A DNA stretch of 64,000 bases from an uncultured Isosphaeraceae bacterium (lineage in GTDB: Bacteria; Planctomycetota; Planctomycetia; Isosphaerales; Isosphaeraceae): the NCBI GenBank assembly GCA_945957605.1, contig CAMFLR010000002.1, positions 358,197 through 422,196 on the forward strand, given 5' to 3'. A program made the position numbers and the translations under genes. This document shows positions 52,351-62,101 of the stretch, in pieces. Below the pieces are notes generated by a model, which was not told where the DNA came from, did not search any database, and saw only the letters and a list, made by a program, of their open reading frames with translations. Position 1 is the stretch's first letter, and each line of letters opens with the position of its first letter.

Positions 52351-52831
52351 CACAACACATCTTGAATCAAAGGCGCCGCAGAACGCCTGCTCTGCGGCAT
52401 TCACTACGAGCTCAATGCAAAGCCCGGCCAGCCGATCTAATAGTCGCGGCGAGCCTGAGAACACAGCCGACCGCATCCATCGGCGAAACACAACGGCAGC
52501 TAGACCATCTCACTTCTTCGCAGGTTCGCCTCATCGCGAAACACTGCGGTGAGAGCGCTTCCCAGGAGAACACCAAAGCCCAGCGTTTTAGCTCACATTT
52601 TTACTTCTTTGAGAAAGTGTCCATTCGTAACACCATAGGCCATCGAGCCAGAACAGGGCTTGCGACAATGCGAAATTGGGATAAACGGATCGGCGTCGGT
52701 CTGCATACAGCGAGCGGACGATGGTGGAGCGTCTCTCGATCTGAAGAGCGGGTAACGCGATGACTTGATCGCAAGGACGTTTGTGCGAAACAACAGACAG
52801 GAGCGGGCTCGCGGTGTGCTCCTGCAATGCG
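52351..52831. other. Intergenic region, no gene seen
   Basis: About 480 bases. Several overlapping open frames exist on both strands, but none has a plausible composition or domain. No strong palindrome or terminator noticed. Confidence 0.35.
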
Positions 52832-54001
52832 TCAACGCTCGGCACCCAGACTGCGAAGAACTTCAACGCCCCGATATTTGCACGTGTCTTCCGCCCACTG
52901 TAGCGGCGTGATTCCGTCAGTTCCGGTCTGATGAAGGTCGGCACCGCGATCGAATAGAAATTTAATCATTTCATCATCGTCGCAGTACACTGCGGCGCAT
53001 GCGAGCGGCGCCTTCTCATCGGATTCGTGAACAAGCGCGACGCCACGATCCAAAAGGATTCGTACCGCATCGACGAATCTACTGGCGATCGCACTGATCA
53101 GCAGCCGCTGGCCGTTGTAATCACCGCGCAACGCATCGAGGTCGGCCCCAAATTCCTCTGAATCTTCGAGCCATTTTTGGAATAGCTTCGTGTTACGTTG
53201 GAATGAGAGGGCGTTAAAAAGACAACGTCTTGCACCACGATTTTCGAGTATTCCGCAAGTCGATTGATGACCGTTCGTCGCAGCCCTTGAAAGCGCCCAG
53301 TCGAGTTCCCATTCGATATCAATATCCGCACCCGCTCCTCGGTCGAGCAAGAGCTGTACGACGTCAGTTTGACCGTGCGCTGCCGCTTCGATAAGCGCCG
53401 TCTGAGAGATGTCATCAAACGCATCAATTTTCGCGCCGAAATCAAGGAGCAGTTCGACAAGCTGTCGTTTTCCATCTCTGGCCGCCTCCATCAACATCGG
53501 CCCATGATACTGACGCTCCCCGGTGTTTGGATCGGCTCCGTGCTCAAGCAGCCGCTGGGCGAGTTTCACATCATTCAACATCACGGCTTCCCGCAGTCCG
53601 AATTCTCCGCCGGCGGCTCGCAAAAGCGCGAGAGGACGTGGGTCGTTGGGATTAGGATACCGCCAGCGTCCATACTGATGGCTGAATTCCGCGAGAATCA
53701 GTGCTTGCGTTAATGCCGAATTGCCTAGGCTGTCCTCGATCATCATGTCAGCGCCATGATCGAGAAGAATTTTTATGACATCCAGTTGGCTCAGTCTCAC
53801 CGCGATCATGAGAGCGGTTTCACTGCCAAGGCTGGCGTTGACGTCCATCCCTTGCGCAAGAAACTCAAGGATGAGCGTCGCGTCGCCACGAAGCGCGGCA
53901 GTTAACCAATCGGCGATGGAAAATCCGCTACCGTCATGTCGTTCAATCTGTCGCCAATATTGCTGGTATTCTTCAACCCTCGTCTGATCGTATTCACTCA
54001 T
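52832..54001 (-). CDS. Ankyrin repeat protein
   Basis: This is a 389-residue soluble protein with about nine ankyrin-like repeats. Typical units are SETALMIAVRLSQLDVIKIL with LDHGADMMIEDSLGNSALTQ, PMLMEAARDGKRQLVELLLD, QTALIEAAAHGQTDVVQLLL and APLACAAVYCDDDEMIKFLF. It has no signal peptide, so it should act in the cytoplasm in protein binding. Ankyrin proteins are common in planctomycetes. No partner is seen. Confidence 0.9.
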   Translation of the reverse strand: MSEYDQTRVEEYQQYWRQIERHDGSGFSIADWLTAALRGDATLILEFLAQGMDVNASLGSETALMIAVRLSQLDVIKILLDHGADMMIEDSLGNSALTQALILAEFSHQYGRWRYPNPNDPRPLALLRAAGGEFGLREAVMLNDVKLAQRLLEHGADPNTGERQYHGPMLMEAARDGKRQLVELLLDFGAKIDAFDDISQTALIEAAAHGQTDVVQLLLDRGAGADIDIEWELDWALSRAATNGHQSTCGILENRGARRCLFNALSFQRNTKLFQKWLEDSEEFGADLDALRGDYNGQRLLISAIASRFVDAVRILLDRGVALVHESDEKAPLACAAVYCDDDEMIKFLFDRGADLHQTGTDGITPLQWAEDTCKYRGVEVLRSLGAER

Positions 54002-54138
54002 GTATGGACTGTATTAGCCAATGACTGCTAAATCGACAATGCCGCTCAGAACAGTCTACCGCACATCGCGGGCGCATCACTCCCATGCCATAATGCCGGA
54101 AGGTTATTTAAAGAATCTGCCTATCGGATACCTCAACG

Positions 54139-55017
54139 ATGACCGACCAAACCTTCGGCGACGCCTGGCGGCTCGAACGTGCGAACGACGGTACGCGCAC
54201 TCTCTGGTTCGACCGTCCGGGTAGCTCGCAGAATAGCCTAGATCGCGGGACGCTCGCCGAACTTCAAGCGGCTGTGAATTCGGTCGCGACCGATGCGAAC
54301 GCGGGCGTGCTCGTCATCCGCAGTGCCAAGCCCAAAGGGTTTTGCGCGGGGGCCGATCTCAAGCAGATGCAGGCGAGCAGCTCGGCCGTTGAACTTCACG
54401 GCTTCGGGCACCTCGGCATGGACGCGTTCGATGCGATTGAGAATCTCAGTATTCCCACCGTCGCCGTCATTCACGGCACTTGCCTCGGCGGTGGTCTAGA
54501 GCTCGCACTGGCGTGTCGCGACCGTTTGGCAATCGAAGGTGGTCAGGCGATTCTCGGGCTTCCTGAAGTCAATCTGAGTCTTCTTCCAGGGTGGGATGGC
54601 GTCGCGCGGCTGCCGCGTCTGGTTGGTCTCGCAAATGCGACGGACCTGCTGCTCTCGGGGCGTGCCGTCGATTCAGAAGAAGCGAATCGTATCGGCTTGA
54701 TCGACGCGATTGTTGCGCAGGATGGAATCGCGCAAGAAATCGACCATCTGCGAAAGCGAACGAGTCAGAATGAGTCGGCGCCCTGGCCGCCACAGGGTTG
54801 GGAAGAAATCATCGGATCGGTGCGCGAGCGCGTGAATACGGGGCCTGAAGAGCACAAACGGGCTCGGGAGATTCTGCTCGACGTGCTTGAAACCGACCTG
54901 ATGCGCGGGCGGGAAGCGGGTCGCGAAGCGGCCGTGATCGCTCTCGCAACACTGGCGATGGCACCTGAAGCCCGCGCGGCGATCGAGCGGTTCTTCAATC
55001 GCCCGAGCAAAAGCTGA
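54139..55017 (+). CDS. Enoyl-CoA hydratase/isomerase family protein
   Basis: This is a 292-residue crotonase-fold protein. Motifs are LVIRSAKPKGFCAGADLKQM (oxyanion-hole part), SIPTVAVIHGTCLGGGLELA and ILGLPEVNLSLLPGWDGVAR. The C-terminal part varies, as usual. It probably hydrates or isomerises acyl-CoA in fatty acid breakdown. Terminator 55063-55094 follows. The exact substrate cannot be determined. Confidence 0.9.
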   Translation: MTDQTFGDAWRLERANDGTRTLWFDRPGSSQNSLDRGTLAELQAAVNSVATDANAGVLVIRSAKPKGFCAGADLKQMQASSSAVELHGFGHLGMDAFDAIENLSIPTVAVIHGTCLGGGLELALACRDRLAIEGGQAILGLPEVNLSLLPGWDGVARLPRLVGLANATDLLLSGRAVDSEEANRIGLIDAIVAQDGIAQEIDHLRKRTSQNESAPWPPQGWEEIIGSVRERVNTGPEEHKRAREILLDVLETDLMRGREAGREAAVIALATLAMAPEARAAIERFFNRPSKS

Positions 55018-55062
55018 ACGACTCATAATCGCACATATCACAACCTCAAAGCGCACGAAAAC

Positions 55063-55094
55063 GCCCCTCATCTTGCGACGAAGGGCGTTTCGGT
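55063..55094. terminator. Hairpin terminator between the hydratase gene and amt
   Basis: AAACGCCC (55063-55070) and GGGCGTTT pair around a 16-base loop and are followed by CGGTTT. The convergent genes on both sides could use it. Confidence 0.6.
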
Positions 55095-55122
55095 TTCACA
55101 GTGACATTGCAAGATCTAGCGA

Positions 55123-56619
55123 TCAGCTATGCACGTGCTCGGTGGCGGGCTTCGACTCGTGTGCGGCGAAGGCAACCGGGTCGATTCCACCGCCGTGGCC
55201 GCCCATCAGCTCGCCCACGCCCATGATGTAGCCACGTTCGCCGTGCTGCGTGATGTCGAGGCCGAGATCTTCTTCTTCCGGCGTGACGCGGAGGCCGACA
55301 ACCACATCGACGATCTTGAGCAGCACGAAGCTGACGACGAACGAGTAAACCGCGGCGGCAACCAGCGAGATCGCCTGAGCGACAAGCTGCGACGTACCAC
55401 CTTCGAGCAGGCCGCCCGGCTCGCCAGCGATGCCCGAGACCTTCGTCATGGCACTGGTGGCGAAGATACCAACCGCGATGGCACCGAAGGCACCACCGAC
55501 ACCGTGTACACCGAAGACGTCGAGCGAGTCGTCGTAGCCGAGCTTGCCCTTGAGGAGGATCGCACCGTAGCAGGCGAAGGAGACGAGCAGGCCGATGATC
55601 ACAGCACCCATCGGCTCGACGAAACCAGCGGCCGGGGTGATCGCGACGAGACCGGCAACCGCACCGGAGCAGGTACCAAGAACGGTGACCTTCTTCTTGT
55701 GCACCCACTCGATCAAGGACCACGAGGTGGCGGCGGCGGCGGCGGCGATGTTCGTGTTCACGAAGGCGACGACGGCGGATTCATTCGCAGCGAAGGCCGA
55801 ACCACCGTTGAAGCCGAACCAGCCGAACCAGAGGAGAGCCGTACCGAGGGCGGTCATCGTCAGGTTGTGCGGGTGCATTTCTTCTTCGCCAAGTCCCTTG
55901 CGGCGGCCCATCACGAGCACGGCACAGAGAGCGGCGACACCGGAGATGACGTGAACCACGAGGCCACCAGCGAAGTCAAGCGCACCGAGCTTGGCACCGA
56001 TCCAGCCACCGCCCCAGACCCAGTGAGCAACGGGGTCGTAAACGAGGGTCGCCCAGAGGAGGGTGAAGAGCAGGTAGGCGGAGAACTTCATGCGTTCGGC
56101 GAAGGCACCCGAGATGAGAGCGGGGGTGATCGCGGCGAACATCAACTGGTAGACCATGAAGAGCTGGTGGGGGATCGTCTTCGCGAGGTCGGTACGCGGC
56201 GTGAGGCCGACGCCCCGCAGGAAGACGTGATCGAGGCCGCCGATCAGGCCACCGAGTTGGTCGGAGCCAAACGAAAGGCTGTAGCCAATGAACACCCACT
56301 GAAGCGCCAGCACGCCCAGCATGATGAAGCTCTGCTGGAACGTCGCGAGCACGTTCTTGCGACGGACCATACCGCCGTAGAACAGACCAAGGCCGGGGGT
56401 CATCAGCAGCACGAGTGCGGCACAGACCATCATGAACGCGGTGTCGGCACCATTAATGGCGGCGGGCGGGGCCGCTTCACTCGGAGCGGGCGCGGCGGCC
56501 GAAGCCGGGGCAGCCGCCGGAGCATCCGCGGCAAACGCCCACGAAGGCGCGACCATGAAGCCGCATGCCAACATCAATCCCCACAACAATCCTCTGACGT
56601 GTGTTCGCTGCAGTCTCAT
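55123..56619 (-). CDS. amt: Ammonium transporter Amt
   Basis: This is a 498-residue protein of the Amt/MEP/Rh family. A signal peptide (MRLQRTHVRGLLWGLMLACG) and an Ala/Pro-rich stretch precede the conserved NGADTAFMMVCAALVLLMTP with GLGLFYGGMVRRKNVL. Further motifs are FAGGLVVHVISGVAALCAVL, WFGWFGFNGGSAFAANESAV and DVFGVHGVGGAFGAIAVGIF. Eleven membrane segments and trimeric assembly are expected. No glnK lies next to it, unusually. A sigma-54 promoter is upstream. Confidence 0.96.
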   Translation of the reverse strand: MRLQRTHVRGLLWGLMLACGFMVAPSWAFAADAPAAAPASAAAPAPSEAAPPAAINGADTAFMMVCAALVLLMTPGLGLFYGGMVRRKNVLATFQQSFIMLGVLALQWVFIGYSLSFGSDQLGGLIGGLDHVFLRGVGLTPRTDLAKTIPHQLFMVYQLMFAAITPALISGAFAERMKFSAYLLFTLLWATLVYDPVAHWVWGGGWIGAKLGALDFAGGLVVHVISGVAALCAVLVMGRRKGLGEEEMHPHNLTMTALGTALLWFGWFGFNGGSAFAANESAVVAFVNTNIAAAAAATSWSLIEWVHKKKVTVLGTCSGAVAGLVAITPAAGFVEPMGAVIIGLLVSFACYGAILLKGKLGYDDSLDVFGVHGVGGAFGAIAVGIFATSAMTKVSGIAGEPGGLLEGGTSQLVAQAISLVAAAVYSFVVSFVLLKIVDVVVGLRVTPEEEDLGLDITQHGERGYIMGVGELMGGHGGGIDPVAFAAHESKPATEHVHS

Positions 56620-57022
56620 CTGAAACCTCGGTCGGATGGAAGCCGTTGTTTGGCAGGAGAAAACAACGCCTCAGCCCCCGCGAACGCCGCGAGGGAAACG
56701 GGCACCATCACTCTTGGGAGAGGAGGGAGAGGAAATGAGACAGGCACGACCCGGCTCATTGACCACTGATGCCTAAAGCAACGGCGATGCCAATTGGAAA
56801 TATGGCACCAATGATTTGAGTCGCAACTTATTTACTAATCGATTTTTAGGTATGATTCACAAATTGCTGCCAATATCAGCCAATCCCCATGAATGCTCGT
56901 CTTTCTCGCACGACTGCGCGCGAATTGAGCCGAGATTCGCTAGCCAGACAACGATATCTCTTAATTTATTCGTTGCAGTATTTCGACTCAGGAAGTGGAT
57001 ACGACTCACGTCGAACAGCGTG
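56620..57022. other. Intergenic region upstream of amt
   Basis: About 400 bases between amt (minus) and the HEAT-repeat gene (also minus, upstream). It contains the sigma-54 promoter at 56776-56794. A GC-rich, purine-rich stretch (GGGAGAGGAGGGAGAGG near 56720) lies between the promoter and the gene. No gene seen. Confidence 0.5.
56776..56794 (-). promoter_or_regulatory. Sigma-54 (-24/-12) promoter of amt
   Basis: On the minus strand the sequence is TTGGCATCGCCGTTGCTTT. It has the invariant GG and GC, 10 bases apart, as in the consensus TTGGCAC-N5-TTGCA. It lies about 160 bases before the amt start. An NtrC-type activator would be needed. Confidence 0.65.
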
Positions 57023-57736
57023 TTATTGGCTCTCGGATTCCGAGAGCCGCCTCAATGCCGCGGCCGATGCCTGCCGGATCTTGGGAACGCTCGAACCGAC
57101 AGCGTTTTTAAGCGCTCTCACCGCCACCGCGTCGCGTGAACCGGTAAGTCCCAGGGACAAAGCGGCGAATCCCACGCGGTCCTGCCCCGCGCGAACGGCG
57201 GCCGTCATTTCAGGAACGGCCGCAACTCCTTCGTCCATCAACGTGAGCGCAAAGCCGGCGGCAATTCGAACATCCACATTTCCGTCTTTCAGCGCCTTGG
57301 TCAGCGCCGGTACTGCAATTGTGCGAATCTCATTCTCGGGACTGTGGATTGCCCCCAAAGATTCGGCGGCTCGCAAACGCACCATTGGATCAGCGTCTCC
57401 GAGCGCTTTCACCAAATAGGGGGCGGCCGATTTCGTCTCGGGGCCGCGAAATCTCCCCAGCACAGAGGCGGCCGTCTCTCGAACGCGGTAACTCGAATCA
57501 GATAGCGCCGAACACAAGGCTGAGATCGCCTCGGCCTGATCGAGGCCCGAGACCTTCCCATTAATCGCCCTCGACGCCGCGTCCCAACGCTCGGCCGACT
57601 CGTTATCAGACCGAATCATTCTGTGCCACTGATGGATCGGACTGAGATACGTCACCCAAACCCACGAGCCCAGCGCAAAACAAGCGACAAGCGCCAAAAG
57701 CGTCCGAAACCTGAACTGGAATCGAGGCCACCTCAT
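57023..57736 (-). CDS. Membrane-anchored HEAT-repeat protein
   Basis: This is a 237-residue protein. ATG 57736 is preceded by GGAGGA at a good distance. One membrane segment follows a basic phenylalanine-rich start (WPRFQFRFRTLLALVACFAL). The remainder is built of HEAT repeats: VRETAASVLGRFRGPETKSA, PYLVKALGDADPMVRLRAAE, PALTKALKDGNVDVRIAAGF. It probably scaffolds other proteins at the membrane. The longer upstream frame was rejected. Confidence 0.82.
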   Translation of the reverse strand: MRWPRFQFRFRTLLALVACFALGSWVWVTYLSPIHQWHRMIRSDNESAERWDAASRAINGKVSGLDQAEAISALCSALSDSSYRVRETAASVLGRFRGPETKSAAPYLVKALGDADPMVRLRAAESLGAIHSPENEIRTIAVPALTKALKDGNVDVRIAAGFALTLMDEGVAAVPEMTAAVRAGQDRVGFAALSLGLTGSRDAVAVRALKNAVGSSVPKIRQASAAALRRLSESESQ

Positions 57737-58055
57737 GCTGGGTTCCTCCGTGTCCCCAAACCATTCATTGACATTTGTCATTGGGATCATAGCGGCGAAG
57801 GTTGCGTCATTCAACAAGCGGGAGCATACTCGCGAACTCGGCTAGGTTTGCGGTATTCTAGTGCATTGCCCCACTTGAGATTACGCGGTTGGGTGCTTGG
57901 GGTCGAACTGAAGCGAAGTAGAGAAAACGCCAGGATTTCTGGCCTCATACTCCAGCAACGGCTCCCCCAAAGGTCGAGTTTTACGAAGCTCTCGTCATTT
58001 CGCCAGCAAACTCGTCGCGCGTCGATTTCGCGACCGATTTCAAGAAGTCAGTCCC
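57737..58055. other. Divergent intergenic region
   Basis: About 320 bases between the HEAT-repeat gene (minus) and the helical protein gene (plus). No gene, terminator or clear promoter was identified. Confidence 0.35.
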
Positions 58056-58580
58056 ATGCCCGATCGTCCTCATGATTCGCCCAAATCTCCCCGCCCTGGC
58101 GATGGCGGCAAGCCGAAACGTCCCGGTGGTAAGCCAAAGGGAGGGCTGCGACTCAAGCGGCTCGATGGCAATAACTTCGCGCTCGACCATCCCAAATGCG
58201 TCGTCGAGATGGAACCAGACTTCGAGGAAGGAATCGAACTCAGGCGCGAAGGAGACCCAGAAGCCGCTCGCGACGCATTGCGTTATGCCCTTCAGGGTTG
58301 CGGCGATAACATGTGGGTTCACTGCGCATTGGGTTGGATCGCCCTCGAGGATTTCAACGATCCCTCCCTGGCGCGCGGACATTTCGGCTACGCGTTCGAG
58401 CTTGCCGCGCGCGCCATTCCGCCGGACTTCAACGGCTTCTTGCCTAACACTCATCCCGTAAATCGGCCGCTTTATGACGCGATCAACGGCTTGATTGGCT
58501 GCTATGAAAAGCTCGGTCAGCCCAAGCCGATCGCCGACCTGCGGCGCACCGCTGAAAAATGGCTGGGAATTCGCCGTTAA
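58056..58580 (+). CDS. Helical TPR-like protein of unknown function
   Basis: This is a 174-residue protein. Residues 1-35 are basic, Pro/Gly/Lys-rich and disordered (HDSPKSPRPGDGGKPKRPGG). The rest looks like tetratricopeptide-type helices: FEEGIELRREGDPEAARDAL, then ALGWIALEDFNDPSLARGHF, and a C-terminal GCYEKLGQPKPIADLRRTAE. It has no signal peptide. Function unknown. A degenerate copy of its last 40 bases appears near 60410. Confidence 0.7.
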   Translation: MPDRPHDSPKSPRPGDGGKPKRPGGKPKGGLRLKRLDGNNFALDHPKCVVEMEPDFEEGIELRREGDPEAARDALRYALQGCGDNMWVHCALGWIALEDFNDPSLARGHFGYAFELAARAIPPDFNGFLPNTHPVNRPLYDAINGLIGCYEKLGQPKPIADLRRTAEKWLGIRR

Positions 58581-58741
58581 TCAAACGATCACAAAACTGT
58601 AGATAAGGTAATGACGGGCTGTCGCGGCCCGTCACTTAATTTCGAAAGCCTACGTGCGAGGTAACGAAAGAATTCGGCCACGATCATGTCGATTTTTCGG
58701 TGAACTCGTGACGACCGCTCCACCACACCTTGGATTGCACC

Positions 58742-60358
58742 ATGACTTTCTGCACCACCCCTCGTCGTTCGTCGTTCTCGTTAATAGAAACGAAAAAGCA
58801 ACGGCCGAGACGCGCGCGAAGTCTTTCTCCGAGCATGAATTCGCTCGAACCTCGCGTCGTTCTTTCAGGGATAGCGCCCCTTCTTAGCGTCTATGCGCAA
58901 ACCGACTCGTCGATATTCGGCGATCCAGTAACGTTCGTCGCTGATTTGGATAGCGATGAAGGCAGGCCCTCGACCGCAGGGGGAACGGTCACGTTCTTTG
59001 ATGGTTCCGCAGTGCTTGGAACCGCCAAAGTGAGTTCAGACTTCGCTTCGATTACAACAACCACACTCTCGGCCGGCACCCATCAAATTACTGCCCAGTT
59101 CGATTTGGGGGACGATCACCGCATCAGCGCGAATACGGCCACGGAACTCGTCCGGTACCCAACAGGATTCGGGTTCTATTACAACGGCAGCAATCTTCAA
59201 CCCACTCCAGACGGCGTGGACGTTTCGTACGACTTTTACGTGTACTCGAAATCACCAGATTCGGGCCGCACGATCCCCACCGGCAACATCATAGTCACGG
59301 ATGGATCGACAATCGTTGCCGCCGTCCCGTGGACTAGCCGAGACGGCTCCTCACAGAAACTCGATTTTCATGTAGGCGGGGGCAGCCACTCGATTGCTTT
59401 GTCGTATAGCGGCGACGGCTTATTCGCACCCAGCCAGTCTGCTTTCGACAAGTTTACGATTTTCCCTCAAGAGATCCCGACAACCCGATTTGTCGCTCAT
59501 CAGGGAACGGTCGCCTATGGGCAACCGACGACGTTCAGTTTCGACCTTCAACTTCCGCCATCAAGCTCTTTGGCCCCATCTGGCGAATTCGTAATTTATG
59601 ACTTCGGTAGGCCGATCGCGGCAGAGCCATTCAACGGCACCCATATTACGTTCACGACGCCACTCCTCGCGCCCGGCACCCACATCCTCTCCGCGGCCTA
59701 TGACGGACCGGAATTCACGTTTGCTGCTTATGAAATCACGCAAACTGTTGTACCGGCCAACACCGCGGTTCAACTCGCTCCAGTGGCCCAACAGGTGCTC
59801 GGCGAACAGGTCACTTACGTGGCAACCGTCTCCAGCGCAGCGGGCATCCCTACCGGCCATGTTCAATTCCTCGATGGTTCTACCGTACTCGGCGACGCCG
59901 TATTGAGCGGCGGCAAGGCCCTGCTCACGTTGCCAGCGACGGGAGCAGGCCAAACGCATCAAATCCACGCCGTCTATGAAGGCGCAGGCTATTACGCCAA
60001 GAGCCAGTCGCCGGTTCAGACGGTGTTCACTGCCAAAGCCAGCCCCGCGATTTCGTTTGTCACGCAGGTCTATGGCGTTCACGGCAATAAAGTCAGCCTT
60101 GTGGCGGTGATCGCACCAGCCTACGTTGGCGCTCCGGTTCCAACCGGGAAGTTCACGTTCACCGCCAAGGGCCACGTGATCGGCGTGGCGCGCATGGTCG
60201 CAGGAGCGGCTGAGTTGATTGTCCCTCGATCCGTCGTTATCAACAAACGCGTCAGCGTCCGCTATGTCGGCGATAGCAACTACAATCCTGGGACGTCGAA
60301 CCTCAGTGTCGCGCTGAAAGCCACTCCGGCCCACGCAGTTAGCCGCAAGCACGCTTGA
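58742..60358 (+). CDS. LEPR-XLL extracellular Ig-like repeat protein
   Basis: This is a 538-residue protein starting at ATG 58742; a TTG 12 bases upstream is weaker. The N-terminus is basic with the LEPR-XLL motif SLEPRVVLS at residues 34-42, a hallmark of large planctomycete surface proteins. Behind it are about five bacterial Ig-like repeats; each carries phrases such as GTVTFFDGSAVLGTAKVSSD, TLSAGTHQITAQFDLG, GHVQFLDGSTVLGDAVLSGG. This pattern is Big_5-type. It should be exported and act in adhesion or surface structure. Confidence 0.88.
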   Translation: MTFCTTPRRSSFSLIETKKQRPRRARSLSPSMNSLEPRVVLSGIAPLLSVYAQTDSSIFGDPVTFVADLDSDEGRPSTAGGTVTFFDGSAVLGTAKVSSDFASITTTTLSAGTHQITAQFDLGDDHRISANTATELVRYPTGFGFYYNGSNLQPTPDGVDVSYDFYVYSKSPDSGRTIPTGNIIVTDGSTIVAAVPWTSRDGSSQKLDFHVGGGSHSIALSYSGDGLFAPSQSAFDKFTIFPQEIPTTRFVAHQGTVAYGQPTTFSFDLQLPPSSSLAPSGEFVIYDFGRPIAAEPFNGTHITFTTPLLAPGTHILSAAYDGPEFTFAAYEITQTVVPANTAVQLAPVAQQVLGEQVTYVATVSSAAGIPTGHVQFLDGSTVLGDAVLSGGKALLTLPATGAGQTHQIHAVYEGAGYYAKSQSPVQTVFTAKASPAISFVTQVYGVHGNKVSLVAVIAPAYVGAPVPTGKFTFTAKGHVIGVARMVAGAAELIVPRSVVINKRVSVRYVGDSNYNPGTSNLSVALKATPAHAVSRKHA

Positions 60359-60612
60359 GCTGAGGTGTAAAAACGATCCGTATCTCGAGGATCGCCAAAA
60401 AGGGAGAGACCTGACTGATTCGCCGCTGGAAAATGGCTGGGATTCGGTCGCTGAATCGCGTTCCATCAATTTCGTGAGAGCCAGAGTTCGTCGTCAAGCG
60501 CGAGTTTGGACGTCGAACTGCGGGGCCACAAAAGAGTTGGAACGCTGCGACCGCTCGGATATCTTGACTCATTCTGCCTGGTGATCCCACCCGTTCTCCG
60601 CGAGTCAAACCC

Positions 60613-61917
60613 ATGCGAGTCGTATCCTTAGGCCTGGTCGTTCTCTCCCTGGCGATCACCATTACCGCACGCGCCGACGAGCCGTCGAGCACTTTCACGC
60701 CGATTTTCAACGGCAAGGATCTCGCCGGCTGGCGCGGGATGCCCCACTTCGACCCGTACAAACTCGCCGCGATGTCGGCCGATGAACGGGCGAAGAAGAT
60801 CGAAGAGTGGACGGCCGACGCCAAGATGCACTGGACCGTCGACAACGGCGACCTCGTTAACGACGGCCACGGCGCCTACCTCGCCAGCGACAAGGATTAC
60901 GGCGACTTCGAGCTGCTCATCGACTACAAAACCGTCGCCAAGGCCGATAGCGGCATTTATCTGAAAGCCAGCCCGCAGGTTCAAATCTGGGACTTCACCA
61001 AAGAAGGCGGCAAGTGGAACCTGGGTGCCGACAAGGGTTCAGGCGGCCTCTGGAATAACTCGCCGGGCGCTCCCGGTAAAGACCCGCTCGTATTGGCCGA
61101 CAAGCCGTTCGGCGAGTGGAATTCGTTCAAGATCATCCAGGTTGGTGCCCGCACAACGGTTTATCTCAACGATAAGCTCGTGGTCGACAACGCGATCATG
61201 GAGAACTTCTGGGATCGCAAGAAGCCGCTGCCGGCTCGCGGCCCGCTCCAGCTTCAAACGCACGGCGGCGAGATCCGCTGGAAGAACATCAAGCTGCGCG
61301 AAATTCCCGCCGACGAGGCGAACAAGATCCTCGCCAAGCACGCGGACAAGGAATACAAGCCCCTCTTCGATGGCAAGACCCTCGAAGGCTGGGCTGGACC
61401 GGTTGACAACTACCAGGTTGTTGATGGCTCGATCGTCTGCAAGCCCGGCAAGGGCGGCGCGATTTACTTCAACAAGGAATACGGCGACTTCAAGGCCCGC
61501 GTCGAGTTCAAGCTGCCCCCCGGCGGCAACAACGGCCTGGCGATTCGCTACCCCGGCAGCGGCGACCCCGCCTACGCCGGCATGTGCGAGTTGCAAGTCC
61601 TCGACGACGATGCCGACAAGTACGCCAAGCTCGACAAGCGTCAGTACCACGGCTCGGCCTACGGCATGGTCCCGACCAACCGCGGCTTCCAGCGTCCCGT
61701 TGGCACCTGGAACTACCAGGAAGTGACGGTCAAGGGTTCGACGATCAAGGTCGAGCTCAATGGAAATGTCATTCTCGACACCGACCTCAGCAAGGTGACC
61801 GAGTATATGGCGAACAGCCCGCACCCGGGCAAGGATCGCAAAGCCGGCTTCTTCGGTTTCGCCGGGCATGGTGATCCGGTTGAGTTCCGCAATGTGGCGA
61901 TCAAGCCGCTGGACTGA
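60613..61917 (+). CDS. Exported twin DUF1080 (3-keto-disaccharide hydrolase-like) protein
   Basis: This is a 434-residue protein with a signal peptide (MRVVSLGLVVLSLAITITAR). Two DUF1080 domains follow: the first has FTPIFNGKDLAGWRGM, DFELLIDYKTVAKADSGIYL and REIPADEANKILAKH; the second KPLFDGKTLEGWAGP, ARVEFKLPPGGNNGLAIRYP and a final GFFGFAGHGDPVEFRNVAIK. DUF1080 proteins have a lectin-like jelly-roll fold and are linked to 3-keto-disaccharide hydrolysis and glycan use in planctomycetes and Bacteroidetes. It probably acts in the periplasm. Confidence 0.93.
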   Translation: MRVVSLGLVVLSLAITITARADEPSSTFTPIFNGKDLAGWRGMPHFDPYKLAAMSADERAKKIEEWTADAKMHWTVDNGDLVNDGHGAYLASDKDYGDFELLIDYKTVAKADSGIYLKASPQVQIWDFTKEGGKWNLGADKGSGGLWNNSPGAPGKDPLVLADKPFGEWNSFKIIQVGARTTVYLNDKLVVDNAIMENFWDRKKPLPARGPLQLQTHGGEIRWKNIKLREIPADEANKILAKHADKEYKPLFDGKTLEGWAGPVDNYQVVDGSIVCKPGKGGAIYFNKEYGDFKARVEFKLPPGGNNGLAIRYPGSGDPAYAGMCELQVLDDDADKYAKLDKRQYHGSAYGMVPTNRGFQRPVGTWNYQEVTVKGSTIKVELNGNVILDTDLSKVTEYMANSPHPGKDRKAGFFGFAGHGDPVEFRNVAIKPLD

Positions 61918-62101
61918 GTGAGCGTATCTCTTACTTCGACTGCCTTCACGGGAGCCGGCCGTCTCTTTCCAGCGCTGACTGGAGAGATTGCCGGCTCTCA
62001 ATGCGTCGAAGTAAACCGATCATTTCCTGCTGATGCTCGGTCCTGCCTCTTTGAATTTTTGCGGTTCGATTTTCATTGAAGCGGCTTGCAATTTGATCGT
62101 A

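Noticed and set aside
52588-52944. A 118-codon frame overlapping the end of the ankyrin gene
   Set aside because: Its composition is that of a shadow and it conflicts with the ankyrin frame.
55129-56769. A 546-codon open frame on the plus strand opposite amt
   Set aside because: It lies wholly across the amt gene, is very rich in Glu, Asp, Gly, Arg and His as expected from a reverse-frame shadow of a GC-rich membrane protein gene, and has no known domain.
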